Shown: positions 25,073-34,855 of the stretch, piece after piece
How the letters are laid out: each line of letters starts with the position of its first letter
Numbering within the stretch: position 1 is the first letter of the stretch
NCBI RefSeq assembly: GCF_023684385.1
Contig: NZ_JAGSOJ010000003.1
Coordinates: 124,001-188,000 of the forward strand
Length of the DNA: 64,000 bases
From: Oceanirhabdus seepicola
Lineage (GTDB): Bacteria; Bacillota; Clostridia; Clostridiales; Clostridiaceae
Reading direction: 5' to 3'
Notes under the pieces: model-generated
The model's input: the letters and a program-made list of their open reading frames with translations, nothing else
The model's database searches: none
Told to the model about the DNA's origin: nothing
Made by a program: the position numbers and the translations under genes

Positions 25073-25971
25073 TGATGGATAAGAAACCTATCAATGCTAG
25101 AACACTTACAAATAAAGAGTATTTTTACGGACATAAAGCTTGTGGTGGATGTGGTGAGAGTTTAGCTGTTAGATTAGCTATGAAAATTCTTGGTGAAAGA
25201 ACATTTGCATCATTACCAGCTGGATGTATGTCAGCTGTATCTTTCATATATCCTCAAATGGCATTTAGAAATAATGCTATAATCACACCATTTGCTTCAA
25301 CAGGAGCTGTGGCATCAGGTGTAGCAGCAGGTCTTAAAGCTCTTGGTATAAAAGATGCTTATTCTATTGGTTTTGCTGGCGATGGTGGAACTGCAGATAT
25401 TGGATTGCAATCACTTTCAGGGGCGATAGATAGAAATGATAAGGTTATTTATATATGTAATGATAATGAAGCATATATGAATACTGGAATACAGAAGAGT
25501 GGATTAACTCCATATGGAAGTAAGACTACTACTTCACCAGCAGGAGAAAATATTCCTGGTGCTCAAAACATGAAAAAGAACATGTTTGAAATCGTAGCGG
25601 CTCATGATATTGCTTATGCAGCTACAGCAAGTATTGGTTATCCAGAAGATTTCATGAGAAAAGTTGAAAAGGCTAAGGAAGTTGAAGGTACTTCTTATAT
25701 TCATATATTAGCTCCATGTCCAACAGGATGGGGACATGCAACTAATATAACTATATCATTAGCTAAAGAAGCTGTTGATTGTGGTCTTTGGTATTTAGCT
25801 GAATATGAAAATGGAGAGTTCAAGCTAAATAAAAACCCTAAAGAATTTACTCCTATAGAAAGCTACTTAAAAAAGCAGGGTAGATTTAAGCATTTAGGTG
25901 AAGAAGATATCAAAGTTATTGAAAAGCATAGAGATTATAAGTGGGAAAAGATGAGAAAAAATTGGGTATAA
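25072..25971 (+). CDS. porB: 2-oxoacid:ferredoxin oxidoreductase, beta subunit
   Basis: 299 residues. CGGCGES cluster ligands (~24), thiamine diphosphate motif GDGGTADIGLQ (~103) ending at CNDNEAYMNTGIQ, and PYGSKTTTSP, a pattern close to pyruvate-specific beta subunits. The first or second of two adjacent ATG codons may be used. Last gene of the operon before a terminator. Confidence 0.93.
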   Translation: MMDKKPINARTLTNKEYFYGHKACGGCGESLAVRLAMKILGERTFASLPAGCMSAVSFIYPQMAFRNNAIITPFASTGAVASGVAAGLKALGIKDAYSIGFAGDGGTADIGLQSLSGAIDRNDKVIYICNDNEAYMNTGIQKSGLTPYGSKTTTSPAGENIPGAQNMKKNMFEIVAAHDIAYAATASIGYPEDFMRKVEKAKEVEGTSYIHILAPCPTGWGHATNITISLAKEAVDCGLWYLAEYENGEFKLNKNPKEFTPIESYLKKQGRFKHLGEEDIKVIEKHRDYKWEKMRKNWV

Positions 25972-26000
25972 ATCAGGCAGTTAAAAAAGCTTAATCAACG

Positions 26001-26043
26001 ATAAAATCACCTCAGGGGTATTAACCCTTGGGGTGATTTTATT
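26001..26043 (+). terminator. Intrinsic terminator of porCDAB
   Basis: Imperfect stem ATAAAATCACC.../...GGTGATTTTAT with inner GGGT/ACCC pairing; the 3' arm is T-rich. Confidence 0.8.
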
Positions 26044-26104
26044 GTTATTTATGGAATTTTTTTATAAAAGGTATTTACGTGTATGAAATAGTGTAGTAAT
26101 ATAT

Positions 26105-26131
26105 AACTGTACTAAGTATATTAATACAGTT
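26105..26131 (+). promoter_or_regulatory. Candidate GntR operator
   Basis: AACTGTA (26105) and TACAGTT (26125) form an inverted repeat with 13-bp spacing, and a further TACAGTA half lies at ~26143. It sits ~50 bp before a YtrA-type GntR gene, the usual autoregulatory position. Confidence 0.45.
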
Positions 26132-26177
26132 AATACAAATAATACAGTATATAAATGATTTGTGAAAGGAGTACCAA

Positions 26178-26552
26178 ATGGTTCAAGTAGATTTTAGAAG
26201 TAGAGTGCCTATCTATGAACAGTTAGTGGAGAAGTACAAAGAACTTATCATTAAGGGTGTTTTAGTAGAAGATGAAAAATTACCATCTGTTAGAGCACTG
26301 TCAAAAGAACTTGGAGTAAATCCAAATACAATACAGAAAGCATACAGAGAACTTGAGAGGCAAGAGTATATTTATTCCATAAAGGGAAAGGGGAGTTATG
26401 TTATGGGGAGGCAGGACCGTAAGAACAATGAAGAGAAAAACAAGATTAAAAATGAACTTAAAAAAGTCATGACACAGGCAATGTATAGTGGAATTACTTT
26501 TGATGAGATAAAGAGCATAATTGATGAGGTCATGAACGAGAGGGGGATTTAG
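26178..26552 (+). CDS. GntR family regulator, YtrA subfamily
   Basis: 124 residues: winged HTH (IYEQLVEKYKELIIKGVL, LPSVRALSKELGVNPNTIQK) with only a short C-terminal dimerisation tail, the YtrA type. Such proteins repress the ABC transporter operon that carries them. AAAGGAG precedes the ATG; the ATPase gene starts 2 bp after the stop. Confidence 0.93.
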   Translation: MVQVDFRSRVPIYEQLVEKYKELIIKGVLVEDEKLPSVRALSKELGVNPNTIQKAYRELERQEYIYSIKGKGSYVMGRQDRKNNEEKNKIKNELKKVMTQAMYSGITFDEIKSIIDEVMNERGI

Positions 26553-26553
26553 A

Positions 26554-27459
26554 ATGATCAGGGGAAAAGGGATTTATAAAGGGTTTTCAAATAATGAAGT
26601 TTTATGTGATTTGAATATAAATGTTAAAAAGGGATCTATATATGGATTAGTTGGTGAAAATGGTTGCGGAAAATCAACTTTATTAAAAATATTGAATGGG
26701 ATATATGATTGTGATAAAGGCAATGTAACATGTTGTGATAAAGGAATATTTGAGAGTCCGGAAACAAAAGAGAAAATATTTTTCATGAATGAATCAGTAT
26801 ACAATTTTTACGGATTTTCTGTAAAGGCTATGGCAAAATTTTTCTCAACACAGTACAAGACATTTTCATGGGAAAGATTCAAGGAATTGGAGAGTGTATT
26901 TAAGTTTCCATCTTCTAAGAAAATGAATAACTTATCAAAGGGTCAAAAAAAACAAGCGATGTTTTGGATTGCATTTTCTTTGAAACCTGATGTTATGATA
27001 CTGGATGAACCTTTAGATGGGTTAGATCCAATGATAAGAAAGCGGATAAAAGAGATGATTATAAATGAAACTGCAGATAGAGAGATGACAACAATAATAT
27101 CTTCACACAATCTTTTGGAGCTTGAAGATCTATGTGATCATATAGGCATTATTTATAGAGGAAAAATAATAATTGAGAAGGACTTAGATGATCTTAAAGT
27201 TGATATGCAAAAAATTCAATATGTGAGTGAATTAGAAGATACAAGTGTTTTTGATGACGATAGATTTGAAGTAGTTAAACATGAGAAGAGAGGAAAGGTG
27301 AAAATTGAAATAGTAAGGGGATATAAAGAAGAAATAGTAGACGTTCTTGAAAACTCTAGAATTACATTCTACGATATTATGCCATTGACTCTTGAAGAAA
27401 TATTTATTGCTGAATTGGAGGGGAAAGAATATGAGTATGAAAAAATCATGGTTAGATAA
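26554..27459 (+). CDS. ABC transporter ATP-binding protein
   Basis: 301 residues, YtrB-like. Walker A GENGCGKST (~37), signature LSKGQKKQ (~130), Walker B MILDEPLDGLD (~150), H loop SSHNL (~183). The signature is LSKGQ rather than LSGGQ, common in this subfamily. Partner permease follows with a 29-bp overlap. Confidence 0.93.
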   Translation: MIRGKGIYKGFSNNEVLCDLNINVKKGSIYGLVGENGCGKSTLLKILNGIYDCDKGNVTCCDKGIFESPETKEKIFFMNESVYNFYGFSVKAMAKFFSTQYKTFSWERFKELESVFKFPSSKKMNNLSKGQKKQAMFWIAFSLKPDVMILDEPLDGLDPMIRKRIKEMIINETADREMTTIISSHNLLELEDLCDHIGIIYRGKIIIEKDLDDLKVDMQKIQYVSELEDTSVFDDDRFEVVKHEKRGKVKIEIVRGYKEEIVDVLENSRITFYDIMPLTLEEIFIAELEGKEYEYEKIMVR

Positions 27460-29458
27460 GGGATTAGTACTTAATGATTTAAAGCGATACTGGTGGGCAA
27501 TGGCATTGTATTGTATAGCAATGATATTTGTTGCGGTATTGCCAATATCTTCTTTAACAATTAAAGAAAGTTTGAGTTTAAAAGAAATAAATAACTGCTT
27601 ATTTGCTGGTCCTATTTATGTAATAATAATTGGAGGAGCGGTTGGGATTTCAATCCTAGTATTTAGTTTTATGAATAGGAAAGCTAGCAGTGAGTTCATA
27701 TATTCGCTACCGCTTACTAAAAAGACAATATTCATATCAAAGTATATAGCGGGATTAATCATGATATTGATTCCATTGATAATATCATATTCAATATTGA
27801 TTATACTTATGGGAGTTAATGGACTGTATACAATTGTTAATATAATGTATGTAATTAAAGTAATATTTCTTTTTATATTGATTTCAGCTCTAGCTTATAC
27901 TATATCAATTGCAATAGGAAGTTTTACGTCATCATCAATTGCTACAGGGGTATTTTTCTTTGTTTTTATGTATCTTCCATCAGCATTAAAAAGAATTGTA
28001 GAAGTAACATTAAGCTTATGGATATACGGATATACAGGACATTCTTTGTATGAAAATGATTTATACTTTGGAATAATGGAAAGATTGAACCCTATTTCAA
28101 GTAATAAAGTATTAGGTTTGAGGAACTTAGATGTAGAGTATTATTTGAACAGTGGGTTATTAATTAATTTTGTTTTATGCATAGTAGGATATTTAATTAT
28201 TTCATATCTATTATTTAATCGTAGAAAATCAGAGGCTGTTGGAAATATGATTGCCTTTAAATGGTTTAGTCCAATATTAAAATATGGCTTTACATTATGT
28301 GTTATGTTCACTTCTCTAATTTTTTTAGAGAATAGATATGGAGAGAGCGGTTTTTCTTATAAAATTGGAGTTTATTTAATAACAGGTGCTATAGCGTATT
28401 GTATTGTAACATGTTTTATTGAGAAATCAATTAGTGTAATATTTAAGAAAAAACAACTAAAAGGATTTGGGATATACTTTCTAATCGTATTTATTGGATT
28501 TTATGGAATATGGATAAATTTATTTGGAGTCCAAGAATTTAATGTAAACACTAATGAAGTGGAATTTATATCTATGTTTCTAAATGTAGAAGGTCAGGTA
28601 GGAGACATTAATATTCAAATAGAAGATAAAAATTTGATGAAAGAAGCATTGAAATTTAAGGACTATCTTTTGGAGAATAGAAAAAAATATATTAAATCCA
28701 GTGGATATATGCCTAGAATTCATTATAAAATATTCAGTGATGGTGAATTTAAGGAATCACGAGCATATTACTTTAATGAGAAATTATTAGACCATGAATC
28801 TCTCAAAAATATATATTTAAGCAAAGAAAATAAAAATCATATTTATGGAGGGATAGAAAGTGGACAAGATGTAAATTATTTAATGCTAGAAAAAGGATAT
28901 ATGAATAGATATGGGGATAGAGATGCTATTTCAAAGAAAAAAATACTAGATAGAGATACTATTAATCAATTAACAAAGGCAATAAAAAAAGACGTAGACG
29001 GATTCCGATTTGAGGATTTAATGAATACTGATGTTATTGGAAGTATAATACTCTTTGCAGATATAGACAGTAAAGTTGTGGATGATGGGGAAATTATTAC
29101 GGAAAAAAGTGAGAATGTGCAAAGAAACATAACAATTACAAATAGATTTGAAAATACAATAAATACGTTAAAGGAACTAGAATTATATGATGAAATACTT
29201 TTATCAACAGATGAGGTAGAAAAAATTGTAGTCTATACTCGTGATCGTGAGCATAGAGAAATTACAGTTACAGAACCAAGTATCATGGAAAAATTAATAA
29301 AAGAAGGGTTTAGAAATGAGTATAACATCATTTATGAGAGATATGGAGATCATCAACATGGGTTTGATATATATCTAAATAATGGAAGAGTAATTCCGCA
29401 TTATGAATTAACTGAAGAAGGGATGACAGATGAAATAAAAGAACTTTTAATGAGATAA
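27431..29458 (+). CDS. ABC transporter permease with extracytoplasmic C-terminal region
   Basis: 675 residues from ATG 27431 behind GGAGGGG. About eight to nine TM segments up to residue ~380, including the ABC2-type pattern (ASSEFIYSLPLTKKTIFISK), then ~280 hydrophilic residues. This resembles YtrC/YtrD-type permeases of GntR-controlled operons that respond to cell-wall antibiotics. Substrate unknown. Confidence 0.85.
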   Translation: MSMKKSWLDKGLVLNDLKRYWWAMALYCIAMIFVAVLPISSLTIKESLSLKEINNCLFAGPIYVIIIGGAVGISILVFSFMNRKASSEFIYSLPLTKKTIFISKYIAGLIMILIPLIISYSILIILMGVNGLYTIVNIMYVIKVIFLFILISALAYTISIAIGSFTSSSIATGVFFFVFMYLPSALKRIVEVTLSLWIYGYTGHSLYENDLYFGIMERLNPISSNKVLGLRNLDVEYYLNSGLLINFVLCIVGYLIISYLLFNRRKSEAVGNMIAFKWFSPILKYGFTLCVMFTSLIFLENRYGESGFSYKIGVYLITGAIAYCIVTCFIEKSISVIFKKKQLKGFGIYFLIVFIGFYGIWINLFGVQEFNVNTNEVEFISMFLNVEGQVGDINIQIEDKNLMKEALKFKDYLLENRKKYIKSSGYMPRIHYKIFSDGEFKESRAYYFNEKLLDHESLKNIYLSKENKNHIYGGIESGQDVNYLMLEKGYMNRYGDRDAISKKKILDRDTINQLTKAIKKDVDGFRFEDLMNTDVIGSIILFADIDSKVVDDGEIITEKSENVQRNITITNRFENTINTLKELELYDEILLSTDEVEKIVVYTRDREHREITVTEPSIMEKLIKEGFRNEYNIIYERYGDHQHGFDIYLNNGRVIPHYELTEEGMTDEIKELLMR

Positions 29459-29463
29459 AGAAC

Positions 29464-29498
29464 AAAAGGAGAGTATAGCAACTAAATACTCTCCTTTT
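29464..29498. terminator. Bidirectional terminator
   Basis: AAAAGGAGAGTAT/ATACTCTCCTTTT between convergent genes. Confidence 0.92.
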
Positions 29499-29507
29499 AC
29501 ATTGTTT

Positions 29508-30875
29508 TTATTTCATGATTTTCTTTACAAGATTTACTCTATTATTATATGGAGGGAATGGTAGTTTAGATTTTATTTTAGTGCTTTTTCTCATTATGCT
29601 TTTTTTATGTGAGAATGTTAAGAAACTTTCATATCCATGGTAAGAACCCATTCCGCTGAGGCCATTTCCACCAAAAGGTAAATTAACATTAGTAATGTGA
29701 GATACTACATCATTTACACATCCACCACCATAATGTATTGAATCTATGAGTTTGTCAATTTTGTATTGATCCTCAGTGAAAAAATAAGCTGCTAGAGGGC
29801 GTTGTTTACTGTTAATCTCACGAATAACAGCATTAAGATCAGTGAACTCTATAATTGGAGCTATAGGACCAAAAATTTCTTCACTCATAACCTTATCTTC
29901 ATAAGTAATATTATCCATTATAGTTGGGGAAATATATAAACTCTCTTTATTATGAGTTCCACCGTATACAATCTTATCTTTATCTAGATACTCAATTAGT
30001 CGGTCACATTGTTTTTCGTTCACTATCTTACCATAATCAGGTGATGAACTTGCATCAGTACCATAGAATTTTTCAATACAATGAATCATTTCATGTATAA
30101 ACTTTTCTTTTACATCTTTATGTACATATAAATAATCAGGAGCAATACAGGTTTGACCACAATTTAAGAATTTACCCCATGTTATTCTTTGAGCAGCCAC
30201 TTCAATATTTGCATCATCGCATACAATTACGGGACTTTTCCCTCCCAACTCAAGTGTTAGAGGAGTTAAGTTTTTCGAAGCATGTTCCATGATAATTTTT
30301 CCAATACCGATACTTCCAGTAAAAAATATGTAGTCTACTCCAATAGTAATTATCTCTAATACTTCATTGTTTCCACCAGTTAAGAATTTGATATACTTAT
30401 CATCAAAATTTTCAGTGATGATTTTTTTGATGACCTCAGATGTATTGTGTGTAGTGGCGGAGGTTTTAACTAATACGGTATTTCCTCCAACTATAGCACC
30501 TATAAGAGGAACCATAGTTAAATTAAAAGGGTAGTTCCATGGAGAAGCGATAAGAACAGTACCTTTAGGTTCATAGTGTATAAATGATTTTCCACCCGTT
30601 TGAAATAGGGGAGTAGAGACCTTTTTGTCCTTCATCCATTCTTTCAGGTGTTTTAAAGCAAAGTTTAGTTCTTCATAGACAATACCAATTTCAGAAGCGT
30701 ATGCTTCGAACTCGCATTTTCCAAGATCAGCTTTTAATGCTTGCATGATTAGCTCTTCATTAAGTTTAATAGAGGCTTTTAATTTCATAAGGGCATTAAG
30801 TCTAAATTCATATGAGAGGGTCTCCCCTTTTAGAAAATAATCCTTTTGGTTATTTAAAAATTCATTTACTAACAT
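29508..30875 (-). CDS. NAD(P)-dependent aldehyde dehydrogenase (class 3-like)
   Basis: Oxidises aldehydes to acids. 455 residues, the short form without N-terminal extension. WNYPFNLTM (~116), FTGSIGIGK (~185), ELGGKSP with the general base Glu (~209), catalytic Cys in FLNCGQTCIAPDY (~243), EEIFGPIAPI (~335) and NLPFGGNGLSGMG (~405). Monocistronic on the minus strand, AAGGTGG before the ATG. Confidence 0.94.
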   Translation of the reverse strand: MLVNEFLNNQKDYFLKGETLSYEFRLNALMKLKASIKLNEELIMQALKADLGKCEFEAYASEIGIVYEELNFALKHLKEWMKDKKVSTPLFQTGGKSFIHYEPKGTVLIASPWNYPFNLTMVPLIGAIVGGNTVLVKTSATTHNTSEVIKKIITENFDDKYIKFLTGGNNEVLEIITIGVDYIFFTGSIGIGKIIMEHASKNLTPLTLELGGKSPVIVCDDANIEVAAQRITWGKFLNCGQTCIAPDYLYVHKDVKEKFIHEMIHCIEKFYGTDASSSPDYGKIVNEKQCDRLIEYLDKDKIVYGGTHNKESLYISPTIMDNITYEDKVMSEEIFGPIAPIIEFTDLNAVIREINSKQRPLAAYFFTEDQYKIDKLIDSIHYGGGCVNDVVSHITNVNLPFGGNGLSGMGSYHGYESFLTFSHKKSIMRKSTKIKSKLPFPPYNNRVNLVKKIMK

Positions 30876-31061
30876 AAAAGCACCACCTTTATTTTACAAA
30901 AAATTCTATATTATAATGTCTATTATACAACATTTTTATTAAATAAACCTAAAATTTACAAAAAAATTATCATAAAAATAATATACTTATATGCCATCTA
31001 CAGTGTTGTATCAAAAGAAGAAGATTGATAGAATAGAAACATACTGGGAGGAGGAGATTTT

Positions 31062-31931
31062 TTGAAATATGAAGGTGTGGTGTATAGACCACCGAGTGAA
31101 GCAAGGAGTTTGATTATCCAAGTTACTATTGGATGTTCCCATAATAAATGTACATTCTGTGCTATGTATAAGGAAAAAAAATTTAAAATAAAGGATATAA
31201 ATTTAATTAAGGAAGAATTAAGAGAAGCTAGAAATTTGTATAGGTCAGTAAGAAGAATATTCTTAGCAGATGGAGATGCTTTTATCTTGAAAACTTCTGA
31301 ACTTATAGAAATTCTTCTAGAAATAAAAGATTTGTTTCCTGAGTGTGAGAGAGTTTCTTCTTATGCAACTCCAAGAGATATAATCAATAAGAGTAATGAA
31401 GATATTAGGATGATTAGAGAACATGGATTAGAAATGTTATATATGGGTATAGAATCAGGAAGCGATGAAATATTAAAAATTATAAACAAAGGTGTTACAG
31501 CACAAGAAATAATTAATGCAGGTAAAAAAGCAATAGAATGTGGTATGAAGCTCTCAGCAACTTTAATATCAGGAATAGGTGGGGTTGATAAGTGGAGAGA
31601 TCATGCGGTTGAATCAGCTAGGGTAATTTCTGAAATTAATCCTCACTATGTTGGTCTTCTAACTTTAATGGTTGAAGAGGGAACCGAACTTCACATGAGG
31701 ATTAGTAGGGGAGAGATGGTACTTTTGCAACCACAACAGGTTATAGCTGAGACCTATGAATTTATAAATAATCTTGAAGTGTCAGAGTGTATATTCAGAA
31801 GCAATCATGCATCTAATTATGTACCACTTGGGGGAACTCTAAATAGAGATAAAGAAAAAATTCTCCAAGTACTGAAGCAGTATATGAATGGAGAAGGATA
31901 TTTTAAAGATGAACAATATAGATCATTATAG
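31062..31931 (+). CDS. Radical SAM protein
   Basis: 289 residues. The cluster motif reads CSHNKCTFC, that is CX4CX2C rather than the common CX3CX2C, near residue 25; LADGDAF and GIESGSDEI follow as expected for SAM binding in the Elp3/MiaB-like fold. Starts at TTG behind GGGAGGAGGAG. No partner gene nearby; substrate unknown. Confidence 0.88.
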   Translation: MKYEGVVYRPPSEARSLIIQVTIGCSHNKCTFCAMYKEKKFKIKDINLIKEELREARNLYRSVRRIFLADGDAFILKTSELIEILLEIKDLFPECERVSSYATPRDIINKSNEDIRMIREHGLEMLYMGIESGSDEILKIINKGVTAQEIINAGKKAIECGMKLSATLISGIGGVDKWRDHAVESARVISEINPHYVGLLTLMVEEGTELHMRISRGEMVLLQPQQVIAETYEFINNLEVSECIFRSNHASNYVPLGGTLNRDKEKILQVLKQYMNGEGYFKDEQYRSL

Positions 31932-31942
31932 TTTTTAAATCA

Positions 31943-31986
31943 AATGAACTCGAGAAGAGGAATTCTTCACGAGTTCATTATTTATA
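31943..31986 (+). terminator. Terminator of the radical SAM gene
   Basis: AATGAACTCG/CGAGTTCATT with inner GAAGA/TCTTC, then ATTTATAA. Confidence 0.75.
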
Positions 31987-32156
31987 AGTACATAACTTAA
32001 AGGAGTACCATAAGCATATGCATTAGAACTGACAGTATTAGAAATAGAAATCAAAGCTTGTACTAAGATCGAGCTCGTGGTAAGATGTTTTAGAAAAAGC
32101 TTTATTGTGAATCCGATTTTTGTTTGAAAAATACTATTTGTCGAAAAGGAGATAAT

Positions 32157-32762
32157 ATGAGAAATATACTTAAGAATTTAATAATTGAAAATCCTACTGT
32201 AGTTAAAAAAGGTGAAAATTTAAATGAAGCACTAAAAAAGATGAAAGAATACAACAACATCCCTGTAATTGATGAGAATAATAAGTATTTTGGTGTTATA
32301 TCTAAAGTTCCGTCATATGAAGCAATTTTTGAGAATGAAAACGCTAAAAATTCTACAGTAGATAATTTCTTAATGGAATATACACCAGTAACTCTTGATG
32401 ATACTTTAGATGAAATAATAGCAAAATTAAAAGAAACAAGATGTTTATTTTTGCCAGTAGTAAATGAAGATAACGAATTGTTGGGAATTATTCCAAATAA
32501 AAAAATGTTAAACTTATTTTCAAATAGTATTGGGTCTGAAAATAAAGGAGAGAATTTAGTTGTTGTTTATCGCGATATGAAAGGTGTGTTAAGTAAGTTA
32601 ACAACAAAACTATATAAAGAGAATGTAAGTATTATTTCTATGACTATTGTAAATCTTAAAGTTATGAATCTTAAAAAAGTATTCTGTAAAGTAGATGCAG
32701 AATCGGAAAAAGTAGAAGAAATAAAAGAAAAATTAAAGAAAAATGGATTTAATGTACAATAA
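32157..32762 (+). CDS. CBS-pair plus ACT domain protein (AcuB-like)
   Basis: 201 residues: two CBS motifs (~8-60 and ~68-120), then an ACT-type domain (LVVVYRDMKGVLSKLTTKLY, ~133-201). CBS pairs bind adenosine nucleotides and ACT domains small metabolites, so a regulatory sensor is likely. Start at ATG 32157 behind AAAAGGAG; the earlier in-frame ATG has no site. Confidence 0.88.
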   Translation: MRNILKNLIIENPTVVKKGENLNEALKKMKEYNNIPVIDENNKYFGVISKVPSYEAIFENENAKNSTVDNFLMEYTPVTLDDTLDEIIAKLKETRCLFLPVVNEDNELLGIIPNKKMLNLFSNSIGSENKGENLVVVYRDMKGVLSKLTTKLYKENVSIISMTIVNLKVMNLKKVFCKVDAESEKVEEIKEKLKKNGFNVQ

Positions 32763-32787
32763 GACACAATAAAGTGTCTTTTTTTAT
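32761..32787 (+). terminator. Intrinsic terminator
   Basis: AAGACAC-AATAAA-GTGTCTT followed by T tract; begins at the stop codon of the CBS/ACT gene. Confidence 0.88.
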
Positions 32788-33017
32788 TATTAAGGAAATT
32801 GAAAAATTTCCTTAATAAATTATCACATGTAATCGTGCTTATATCAACGTGTTATATGTTAGTGTAAAATTGTACCAGTTCAATTTCTTAATAATAAAAA
32901 ATGAAGGGGTTGTAGGGGAAGTATTTCCCCTGCCGGTTTAAGGGGGCTCAGCAATATTAGTTGCGTCGAGGGGAACCATAGGGTTCCTTAGCGAAGCGCG
33001 TGAAACGCGCCTTTTTT
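32784..33017 (+). ncRNA. Structured repeat, copy 2, ending in a terminator-like hairpin
   Basis: Homologous to 15685-15914. Left inverted repeat TTATTATTAAGGAAATTGAA against TTCAATTTCTTAATAATAA. Hairpins in order: GTAGGGGAA/TTTCCCCTGC, GCAAT-ATTA-GTTGC, GGGAACC-ATA-GGTTCC-type, and GCGCGT-GAA-ACGCGC followed by TTTTTT, which would end a transcript. No ORF. It fills most of the gap before hcp. Being an RNA gene is inferred from paired structure and its preservation, not from any recognised family. Confidence 0.55.
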
Positions 33018-33126
33018 ATTTCAGGATAATTCATTAAGTATAAAAATATCTATGAACAAAAATAAATAGTATTATTTTTAGAATTACTCATAAAATAATT
33101 AGGAATAATTTTAAGGAGGAGTAATT

Positions 33127-34782
33127 ATGGATACAGCTATGTTCTGTTTTCAATGTGAACAAACAGCAGGTTCAAAAGGTTGCACAAAAGTTGGCGTATG
33201 TAGTAAATCTCCTGAGACAGCTAAAATGCAAGATGTACTTATTTTACAGTTAAAAGGTATAGGATATTATTGTAATGAACTTGTGAACAAAGGAGAAGAA
33301 ATTTGTAGAGAAACAGCGGACTTCACTATGGAAGGCTGTTTCGCTACTTTGACCAATGTTAATTTTGATAATGATAGATTTCTCCAATACATAAAAAAGG
33401 CAAACAAAATTAAGAAAGAATTAATTGAAAAAGTAGGAAATGAAAGCGCTCCAAAGGATGCAGATTTTATGGCTCCTGAAACAGTAGAGCAAGTTTTAGC
33501 ATTACCTGATATGCCTAATCTAGGTGTAATGGATGATGAAAACCTTGATATGGATATTAGATCATTAAGAGAAATGCTAATATATGGACTTAAAGGAATG
33601 AGTGCATATGCTCATCATGCTTTCGTTCAAGGTGGGTATGATAAAGAAGTTGTAAATGGAATGGTTAGATTCTTAGGAGAAACACTAAGAAAAGATATAA
33701 CTGTTGAAGAGTTATTAAATTTAAATATGGAACTTGGAAAATGTAATTTTAAGTGTATGGAAGTATTAGATAATGCTAATACAGGAAATTACGGACACCC
33801 AGAACCAACGGAGATGTTAATTACTAAAAAGAAAGGTCCTTTCATTGTTGTATCTGGTCATGATTTAAGAGACTTAAGAGAATTATTAGAGCAAACGGAA
33901 GGTAAAGGAGTTAATATCTATACTCATGGAGAGATGCTTCCAGGTTGTGCATATCCAGAACTTAAGAAGCATAAATACTTGATTGGTAATTTCGGAGGAG
34001 CTTGGCAGGATCAACAAAAAGAATTTGATAATTTACCAGGTTGTATTCTTATGACATCAAATTGTCTTATGAAACCTAGAGATAGTTACAAAGATAGACT
34101 ATACACAACAAGTGTAGTTGGATGGGATGATGTTAAACATATTGAGTATAACAAAGATCAACCAAAAGATTTCACTGAAATGATAAATCAAGCTCTTGAG
34201 CTTGGTGGATTTAAAGAAGACGAACCAGAGAAGCGAATTACAGTTGGATTTGGAAGAAATGCTGTATTGAGTAATGCAGGGGCTATCATTGAAGCTGTTA
34301 AGGCTGGTAAGATTAGACACTTCTTCTTAGTTGGTGGATGTGATGGAGCAAGACCAGGAAGAAATTATTATACTGAATTTGCAGAGCAGTCACCAGATGA
34401 TACAATTATCTTAACTCTTGCATGTGGTAAATTTAGATTTAATAAGTTAGATTTAGGGACTGTAGCAGGATTCCCTAAGGTGCTTGATGTAGGGCAATGT
34501 AATGATGCATATGGAGCAATACAGATTGCATTGGCACTTGCAAATGCATTTGAATGTGATGTTAATGAACTACCATTGTCATATATAATCTCATGGTATG
34601 AACAGAAAGCAGTTGTTGTTTTATTGACAATGTTATCATTAGGATTAAAAAATATTTATTTAGGGCCAACATTACCAGCATTTGTTACACCGAATATTTT
34701 ACAGGTATTAGTAGATAAATTCGGTCTTAGACCAGTATCAACACCAGAAAAAGATCTTGAAGAAATTTTAGGTAAGAAATAA
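33127..34782 (+). CDS. hcp: Hydroxylamine reductase (hybrid cluster protein)
   Basis: 551 residues. N-terminal cubane ligands Cys7, Cys10, Cys19 and Cys25 (CX2CX8CX5C). Hybrid-cluster ligands occur downstream: GHD (~243), GEMLPGCAYPEL (~268), MTSNCLM (~312), CDGARPGRNYYTEFAEQSP (~409) and ACGKFRFNK (~437). The protein reduces hydroxylamine or NO and S-nitrosylates in anaerobes. AAGGAGG precedes the ATG. Monocistronic; a small membrane protein gene follows. Confidence 0.96.
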   Translation: MDTAMFCFQCEQTAGSKGCTKVGVCSKSPETAKMQDVLILQLKGIGYYCNELVNKGEEICRETADFTMEGCFATLTNVNFDNDRFLQYIKKANKIKKELIEKVGNESAPKDADFMAPETVEQVLALPDMPNLGVMDDENLDMDIRSLREMLIYGLKGMSAYAHHAFVQGGYDKEVVNGMVRFLGETLRKDITVEELLNLNMELGKCNFKCMEVLDNANTGNYGHPEPTEMLITKKKGPFIVVSGHDLRDLRELLEQTEGKGVNIYTHGEMLPGCAYPELKKHKYLIGNFGGAWQDQQKEFDNLPGCILMTSNCLMKPRDSYKDRLYTTSVVGWDDVKHIEYNKDQPKDFTEMINQALELGGFKEDEPEKRITVGFGRNAVLSNAGAIIEAVKAGKIRHFFLVGGCDGARPGRNYYTEFAEQSPDDTIILTLACGKFRFNKLDLGTVAGFPKVLDVGQCNDAYGAIQIALALANAFECDVNELPLSYIISWYEQKAVVVLLTMLSLGLKNIYLGPTLPAFVTPNILQVLVDKFGLRPVSTPEKDLEEILGKK

Positions 34783-34827
34783 TAATCTTTAGTTTATATA
34801 ACTGAATAATATTTGAAAAATTCCTTT

Positions 34828-34843
34828 CATAGTAATTACTATG
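34828..34843 (+). promoter_or_regulatory. 16-bp palindrome before a small membrane protein gene
   Basis: CATAGTAATTACTATG, perfect, touches the GGGAGG ribosome site of the gene at 34856; AATTACTATG is repeated over the start codon. It could act as an operator or as an RNA hairpin masking the site. Confidence 0.4.
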
Positions 34844-34855
34844 GGAGGAATTACT

